The notes under the pieces: model-generated
The model's database searches: none
Told to the model about the DNA's origin: nothing
The model's input: the letters and a program-made list of their open reading frames with translations, nothing else
Made by a program: the position numbers and the translations under genes
Shown: one piece after another, positions 33,054 to 34,440 of the stretch
How positions within the stretch are numbered: the first letter of the stretch is position 1
How the letters are laid out: every line of letters begins with the position of its first letter
DNA from: JABMPO01 sp964539785
Lineage (GTDB): Bacteria > Fidelibacterota > Marinisomatia > Marinisomatales > TCS56
Direction of reading: 5' to 3'
DNA: 34,440 bases
Assembly (NCBI GenBank): GCA_964539785.1
Contig: CAZIJQ010000025.1
Coordinates: 1 to 34,440, forward strand

Positions 33054-33944
33054 CTATTTGTACCCCGCCGAAACCGGGCTAATCATTTCCGATAATCCGA
33101 TCCGGTCGATTAGTGTATCATAGGTGATTAATTTCACCTGTTTCTGCACTAACAATTTAGTAAAACTTGGGTCAGTTAATGCTTCCAATTCAGATTGACG
33201 GTGTTGACTCATCTGCTTTAGTCCGAATGTATTAAGATCAATTAAGGCCTGCATTTCAGGTGTATCTTTTCCAATGTGACAGACCAATAAATTTATTTGA
33301 TCTGAATTAAGGTTAGCTATCAACCCTAATAAATGTGATTGTTTCTCCTCCACCGTATATTTGTACATACTTTCCAGATCGACTTCGCCGAAATAACGGG
33401 AAATACCAAGATTGTATTCCTGGGTCAGTTGCTCAACAATTTTGCGATGTTCCGGTTTGTCAACCGCCGTACTCATGTGATAATCTACGTATTTGATGTT
33501 CAATCCGGTGGAAATTGCCCGTTCAATCTGAGCCCGTAATTCTTTTTCAATATCTTCAACAGTTGGATTATTGGCATGGAAAGTCGCCCGTGAGGGAAAA
33601 AAATATCCGCAAGAGTCTACCAGACTGGGTACGGCTTTCATACCGAGTACCGGTCCCCAGCGATAGTTTTTCCATTCGGCATTCAGGGTCAGGTGGATGC
33701 CAACCGCAACCTGGGGATTATCCTTCAGCATTTCAACTGCCTCCTGGTACCAGGGACAGGTGAACATAACCGAGGCGGAAAAGGGTATGTTGGTTTGAAT
33801 CATCTCCGCTAAGGCTAAATTAGCTGAATGTGACATTCCAATGTCATCACAGCGGATCAACAGTTCGGGCTTACCATCTTGACCGGCCGCGTAAATAGAT
33901 AATGATATAATAAATAACAGGGCTTGAATTAGCGGTTTTTTCAT
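33054..33944 (-). CDS. Secreted YdjC/ChbG-family carbohydrate deacetylase-like protein
   Basis: A 296-residue protein. The frame is open to 33995, but ATG 33944 is chosen: it gives a signal peptide (MKKPLIQALLFIISLSIYAA) and has GGAG 9 nt upstream. The mature protein has LLIRCDDIGMSHSANLAL with D33/D34, GIHLTLN with H84, YVDYHMS with H156 and a late VCHIG, the pattern of metal-binding residues in the YdjC/ChbG family (PF04794). ChbG deacetylates chitooligosaccharides in the cytoplasm; this one is exported, so its substrate is open. The usual DSHHHxH block is reduced to DYHMS, which may affect activity. Confidence 0.85.
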   Translation of the reverse strand: MKKPLIQALLFIISLSIYAAGQDGKPELLIRCDDIGMSHSANLALAEMIQTNIPFSASVMFTCPWYQEAVEMLKDNPQVAVGIHLTLNAEWKNYRWGPVLGMKAVPSLVDSCGYFFPSRATFHANNPTVEDIEKELRAQIERAISTGLNIKYVDYHMSTAVDKPEHRKIVEQLTQEYNLGISRYFGEVDLESMYKYTVEEKQSHLLGLIANLNSDQINLLVCHIGKDTPEMQALIDLNTFGLKQMSQHRQSELEALTDPSFTKLLVQKQVKLITYDTLIDRIGLSEMISPVSAGYK

Positions 33945-33953
33945 TTTTATCTG

Positions 33954-33957
33954 CTCC
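33954..33957 (-). promoter_or_regulatory. Shine-Dalgarno supporting the deacetylase start
   Basis: On the - strand GGAG is followed by 9 nt and then ATG at 33944. The longer reading frame from 33995 would add 17 polar residues ahead of the signal peptide, which is unlikely. Confidence 0.55.
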
Positions 33958-34047
33958 AGAATGTTGAAATTCGAATTGATCTCTCCGGTTGTCATTTACT
34001 TCTTTCTATTTCAGGTAAATGCAGCGATGAACTGATAGGCACACAGC

Positions 34048-34380
34048 TCAGTAGTTACCCGCGGCCTTAATTTCCTCATATCCTCCGGCATTGGTAACAT
34101 TGGTGTATCCCAAATTCAGTAAAGTGGTCTTGGCTTTTTCAGACCGTCCGCCCCGGCGGCAGTACACCATTATCTCTTGAGATTTGCAACAGGTCACGCC
34201 TGTAATTTGCTGGTCAATTATATCATAGGGAATATTCAGAGCATCTTTCAAATGACCGCTTTCAAATTCTGCTGCGGTTCGCACATCGATAATTATTGTA
34301 TGATGACCATTCTTGTCCGCCAATAATGGACAATTGCCAATGATCGCGCAGGAATTCAGCGCCAATAAAATGACTATCAA
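34048..34380 (-). CDS. Rhodanese-domain protein, probable lipoprotein; start uncertain
   Basis: A 110-residue single rhodanese domain. IIIDVRTAAEFESGHLKDAL (about 29-48) is the first signature, and the active-site loop is CRRGGRS with catalytic C74. The N-terminus IVILLALNSC resembles a lipoprotein signal with the lipid-bearing Cys at 11, suggesting a periplasm-facing membrane anchor. The start used is TTG 34380; the frame stays open to the window edge, and an upstream start would add a basic residue ahead of the hydrophobic stretch. Rhodaneses carry sulfane sulfur; the substrate is not known. It lies upstream of the deacetylase on the same strand, about 100 nt apart. Confidence 0.8.
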   Translation of the reverse strand: MIVILLALNSCAIIGNCPLLADKNGHHTIIIDVRTAAEFESGHLKDALNIPYDIIDQQITGVTCCKSQEIMVYCRRGGRSEKAKTTLLNLGYTNVTNAGGYEEIKAAGNY

Positions 34381-34440
34381 TAGAATGGACCTACTATAAA
34401 AAAGTGTACAAGGAGTTAAGCAACTTTTTAACTTGAAATA

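Noticed and set aside
33993..34021. CATTTAC/GTAAATG inverted repeat between the - strand rhodanese and deacetylase genes
   Set aside because: A 7-bp A/T-rich stem with a 15-nt loop and no T-run; within chance expectation for an AT-rich gap.

Overview
The window carries the core translation and transcription gene cluster of a bacterium. A tRNA-Trp gene at the left edge is followed by 42 consecutive + strand genes (secE at 96 to the end of rplQ at 29726). The usual secE-nusG, L11/L1/L10/L12, rpoBC, str, S10, spc and alpha operons are joined end to end. Intergenic gaps are mostly 0-20 nt, and at least eight junctions overlap by 1 or 4 nt. The largest gaps inside the block are 89 nt (rpoC to rpsL) and 62 nt (rplL to rpoB). 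No stretch over 300 bases lacks a gene, and there is no sign of mobile elements, CRISPR arrays or rRNA.

Organism: bacterial gene order, signal peptides, a lipobox-like motif, moderate-to-low GC and frequent TTG/GTG starts. Protein L2 has the HPMGGGEG variant of its C-terminal loop, as I recall from Bacteroidetes/Chlorobi-type lineages. My best guess is an uncultured Gram-negative member of the FCB group, with low confidence and no genus assignment. rpmG (L33) is absent between tRNA-Trp and secE, and adk is absent between secY and map.

Layout: 1-72 tRNA-Trp; 96-809 Sec/NusG; 819-2871 stalk and L1 proteins; 2934-10982 RNA polymerase beta and beta'; 11072-15220 S12, S7, EF-G, EF-Tu; 15231-20120 S10 to S17; 20117-26495 L14 to SecY and methionine aminopeptidase; 26499-29726 IF1, L36, S13, S11, S4, RpoA, L17. 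Housekeeping then gives way to accessory genes: a secreted GHL10/DUF187-type glycosidase-like protein, an orphan imidazolonepropionase (hutI), a small secreted protein of unknown function paired with a two-helix DUF350-like membrane protein, and on the opposite strand a secreted YdjC/ChbG-type deacetylase and a rhodanese.

Most unusual points: (1) ribosomal protein L5 carries an N-terminal Lys/Ala/Pro-rich extension of about 115 residues built from 10/15-residue repeats, two of which are near-identical 45-bp tandem copies; it resembles a histone-H1-like tail. (2) A terminator-like hairpin lies inside the signal-peptide codons of the first gene after rplQ. (3) The rpoC-rpsL gap holds a 9-bp perfect inverted repeat whose right arm runs into a TTGACT -35-like box. 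I found no clearly new defence or mobile system; the L5 tail is the best candidate for something undescribed.
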